7,885 bases of DNA, taken from Anaerolineae bacterium. GTDB lineage: Bacteria > Chloroflexota > Anaerolineae > 4572-78. The stretch's first letter is position 1. The number at the start of each line of letters is the position of its first letter. This document shows, piece after piece, positions 5,993 to 7,885 of this stretch. The stretch covers positions 1 through 7,885 of the forward strand of contig JALVZI010000427.1 in the NCBI GenBank assembly GCA_027022125.1. Reading direction: 5' to 3'. Under the pieces are notes generated by a model that searched no databases, was not told where the DNA came from, and was given only the letters and a program-made list of their open reading frames with translations. The translations under genes were made by a program, and so were the position numbers.

Positions 5993-6021
5993 ACCGCCAA
6001 TTGACGATTGGCGGTTTTTTT
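5993..6021 (+). terminator. Rho-independent terminator of the PqqD-M50 / peptide unit
   Basis: ACCGCCAAT (5993-6001) and ATTGGCGGT (6007-6015) form a perfect 9-bp stem with a TGACG loop, directly followed by six T's (6016-6021). It marks the end of the protease and peptide transcript and separates it from the histidine kinase gene. Confidence 0.9.
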
Positions 6022-6022
6022 G

Positions 6023-6051
6023 TTGCGTTTTTCGAGTATCGCTTGTACAAT
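6023..6051 (+). promoter_or_regulatory. Promoter of the histidine kinase gene
   Basis: The -35 TTGCGT (6023-6028, 3 of 6) and -10 TACAAT (6046-6051, 5 of 6) are 17 nt apart and begin right after the terminator. Transcription would start near 6058, giving a leader of about 47 nt to the ATG at 6105. Confidence 0.5.
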
Positions 6052-6104
6052 AATGGCATCTATTTGTTTTTGGATCAACGTAATATCAACGGTAGGATGC
6101 CACA

Positions 6105-7691
6105 ATGCCCACTCTTCCCCCATCTCTGCAAAAAAGAAACGTGCTTTCCTTGAATGTTTTGGATATTTACATTTGGGGTGTTTCTTTTTTAGGTATATTG
6201 CTATTGGTTAAAGCAGTAACCACAATGTCCCTTGCCAATTTAGATGCTTTGGTTCTTGTTGGATTGGTAATTCTTGCAGAAGTATTAACCCAAAGTAAAC
6301 TCTTTGCTCCTGAAATGGTTTTCTCCATTTCTTCAGCAGTGACATTTGCCACGTTAGTACTTTTTGGACCGTATGTGGCGACAATTGCTGCTGGAAGTGG
6401 TGGTATAGCTTTGGCGATTGCTCTCCAGGTATCCAGTACACGTAATCGCCAGCGTCAATCTTCGTTAGGGCAACGCATACTTTTCAATATGGCGGCACAA
6501 TCTATTCCGGCAGCGATTGCTGGATGGGTGTATATTGGTTTGGGAGGTGTTGTCGGGCAGGTTGATTTATTGACCAACACTATACCGGTTATTTTGGCTG
6601 CTATTACACTGGAGTTTGCCAACGCGATTCTAGTGATTGGCGCGGTGGCTATTCAAACACGTATGTCTCTGACAAAAGTCTGGCGACGAAATGTGTCATG
6701 GACTATTCCAATTGATATCCTGACAATGGCTATCGGCGGGTGGGGAATGGCATATGCCTTTGAAATAGCCCACTATATTGGGTTGCTTGTCTTTTTCGTT
6801 CCCATTGCGATGACCATTTATGCCGTGCGATTGTATGTTGAGCAAACCAAACGCCAGATGGATAAACTGGAACACACAGTGGCAGAACGCACCGCCGATT
6901 TGCGACGGGCTTATGAAGAACTGCAACAACTTGACCAGACAAAAACCACGTTTTTTGCTATTGTGAACCACGAGATGCGCAGCCCGTTGACGGCGATTAT
7001 CGGGTACGCCAGTATGCTTCTGCGCGATGAAACGCTGACTGAAGACCAACACTATCAAATTTCTGCCATTGAGAACAACAGCCGCCGGGTAATAGACCTG
7101 GTAAACAATATCTTGGATATTTCTCGAATTGAGGATGGAAAACTACGGTTGATGCCCGATAACATCCCTTTTGCCCCGTTGCTGGAAGAGGCGGTAACAA
7201 CCGTTCGTCCTGCTGCCGCCGCGAAAAATATCACCGTTACCACCGAATCAACCGTGCCGCCGGAAACCACCGTATACGCCGAAAGCAAACGCATCGTGCA
7301 GGTAATTACCAATTTATTGAGCAATGCAATAAAATATACCCCCGAAACCGGCATAGTGCATCTGCGCGCCAAACTTTCTGCCGATGAGCAGATGGTTGAA
7401 GTGGAGGTGGTGGATAACGGTGTGGGTATTCCGGCAGAGGTTTTGCCGGTGATTTTCGACCGGTTCAGCCGCGCCGAGCGCGATGATATTCGCGGCATTT
7501 CCGGCACGGGGTTGGGACTGGCAATTGTCAAAGGGTTGGTCGAAGCGCACCATGGCAGGGTTTGGGCGGATAGTATCGAAGGGGACGGGTCAACCTTCGG
7601 TTTCGCCATTCCTCTTTCGGTAGAGATGTGGGAAGAATCTACCCCCGCCAGCGACGCCACAGATGAAACTGAACCACAAAAAACAATGTAA
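6105..7691 (+). CDS. Membrane-bound sensor histidine kinase with multi-pass N-terminal sensor
   Basis: The protein has 528 residues. The ATG at 6105 has AGGA 7 nt upstream. Residues about 14-245 contain seven or eight hydrophobic segments and little soluble loop, so the input domain is within the membrane, like MASE-type sensors or peptide-sensing kinases. A likely coiled coil (about 247-280) links to the HisKA domain with H289 in N-H-E-M-R-S-P-L. The ATPase domain has the N-box N-L-L-S-N-A-I-K-Y (N407), the G1 box D-N-G-V-G-I-P starting at D437, the F-box around F-D-R-F-S-R and the G2 box G-T-G-L-G-L starting at G467. All catalytic residues are present. It should autophosphorylate and pass phosphate to a response regulator, none of which is encoded here, so it is an orphan in this window. 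The membrane part is clearly AT-richer than the kinase part. The signal is unknown; the peptides upstream are a candidate by proximity only. Confidence 0.95.
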   Translation: MPTLPPSLQKRNVLSLNVLDIYIWGVSFLGILLLVKAVTTMSLANLDALVLVGLVILAEVLTQSKLFAPEMVFSISSAVTFATLVLFGPYVATIAAGSGGIALAIALQVSSTRNRQRQSSLGQRILFNMAAQSIPAAIAGWVYIGLGGVVGQVDLLTNTIPVILAAITLEFANAILVIGAVAIQTRMSLTKVWRRNVSWTIPIDILTMAIGGWGMAYAFEIAHYIGLLVFFVPIAMTIYAVRLYVEQTKRQMDKLEHTVAERTADLRRAYEELQQLDQTKTTFFAIVNHEMRSPLTAIIGYASMLLRDETLTEDQHYQISAIENNSRRVIDLVNNILDISRIEDGKLRLMPDNIPFAPLLEEAVTTVRPAAAAKNITVTTESTVPPETTVYAESKRIVQVITNLLSNAIKYTPETGIVHLRAKLSADEQMVEVEVVDNGVGIPAEVLPVIFDRFSRAERDDIRGISGTGLGLAIVKGLVEAHHGRVWADSIEGDGSTFGFAIPLSVEMWEESTPASDATDETEPQKTM

Positions 7692-7885
7692 ATAACAGCG
7701 CACCGGCAACCACCAAAAAGACGATGCGTGTCGGGGTGAATAACCGCTCCACACGCAATGTGGTCGGCACGGGGGTTGCGGCAGCGACGGCTGTCGGTTG
7801 GATGCGATTCGGCGCGGCGGGCGCGGGTGTGTCGGTGGCAACCGCCGCGATTTGCCCTGCGGTCGCGGTTGGTTCAGCCGTGGGG
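7639..7885 (-). CDS. C-terminal part of an exported, membrane-anchored protein with Pro/Ala/Thr linker (5' end outside the window)
   Basis: On the minus strand a frame is open from the right edge to a TAG at 7641-7639, giving 81 residues without a start. The first 45 or so are a low-complexity linker rich in Pro, Ala and Thr (P-T-A-E-P-T-A-T-A; T-P-V-P-T-T). R-V-E-R-L-F-T-P-T-R follows, then one strongly hydrophobic helix (about residues 54-73, I-V-F-L-V-V-A-G-A-L-L-F), and a short basic tail, H-L-W-R-R-W-R-G. This layout suggests an extracellular domain tethered by a flexible stalk to a C-terminal membrane anchor with a positive-inside tail. The functional domain is outside the window, so no role can be given. 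Its last 53 bases overlap the 3' end of the convergent histidine kinase gene. The alternative, that this is only a shadow of the kinase frame, is unlikely because the frame continues 194 bases beyond the kinase stop with coherent topology. Confidence 0.7.
   Translation of the reverse strand, partial: PTAEPTATAGQIAAVATDTPAPAAPNRIQPTAVAAATPVPTTLRVERLFTPTRIVFLVVAGALLFTLFFVVQFHLWRRWRG

Noticed and set aside
5968..6153. Plus-strand open frame of 61 codons over the terminator and kinase start
   Set aside because: It starts with TTG without a ribosome binding site and reads through a perfect terminator and the kinase promoter; it overlaps the kinase start in another frame.

Overview
The window looks like chromosomal DNA from a mid-GC bacterium, most likely a member of the Chloroflexota (Anaerolineae-like). 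This is an inference from the style of the genes: an ATP-type PEP carboxykinase, a YqhQ/DUF1385 protein, an exported protein with a Pro/Ala/Thr-rich linker before its C-terminal anchor, and 7-base tandem repeats between genes. No rRNA or other phylogenetic marker is present, so the placement is tentative. I found no insertion sequence, CRISPR array, tRNA or phage gene.

Left half, minus strand (1-4295). Reading leftward from 4232, the genes are a DUF1385/YqhQ membrane protein, a TPR protein with a probable C-terminal helix-turn-helix, ATP-dependent PEP carboxykinase (pckA), and a queuosine-precursor transporter (YhhQ/DUF165) that runs off the left edge. Each appears to have its own promoter. 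The clearest are TTGACA-17-TAAAAT for DUF1385 and TTGCGC-17-TATAAT for yhhQ. Inverted repeats flank the yhhQ promoter and a weaker candidate pckA promoter. These are housekeeping genes.

Right half, plus strand (4384-7691). A consensus promoter (TTGACA-16-TATAAT) drives a 410-residue membrane zinc protease of the M50/YydH type with an N-terminal PqqD-like peptide-binding domain. About 56 bases after its stop, behind a very strong ribosome binding site, lies an 18-codon ORF (MKVKRVESVKTTGFGYDG). A 17-codon ORF in the same frame follows (MWRFKKQTKYNIWVWDG). Aligned from the C-terminus both fit K-x-x-x-Ar-x-Ar-D-G-stop (Ar = F/Y/W). A perfect 9-bp stem followed by six T's closes the unit at 5993-6021. 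This is the most interesting part of the window: it reads as a minimal ribosomally made peptide (RiPP or peptide-signal) cassette, with two tiny precursors and a dedicated PqqD-M50 handler/protease. No modifying enzyme or ABC exporter is visible here.

Behind the terminator, with its own promoter, is a histidine kinase with a multi-pass membrane sensor and no response regulator in the window. It could sense the peptide, but the only evidence for that is proximity. Its last 53 bases overlap the tail of a convergent minus-strand gene that enters from the right edge. That gene encodes a Pro/Ala/Thr-rich linker, one membrane helix and a short basic tail.
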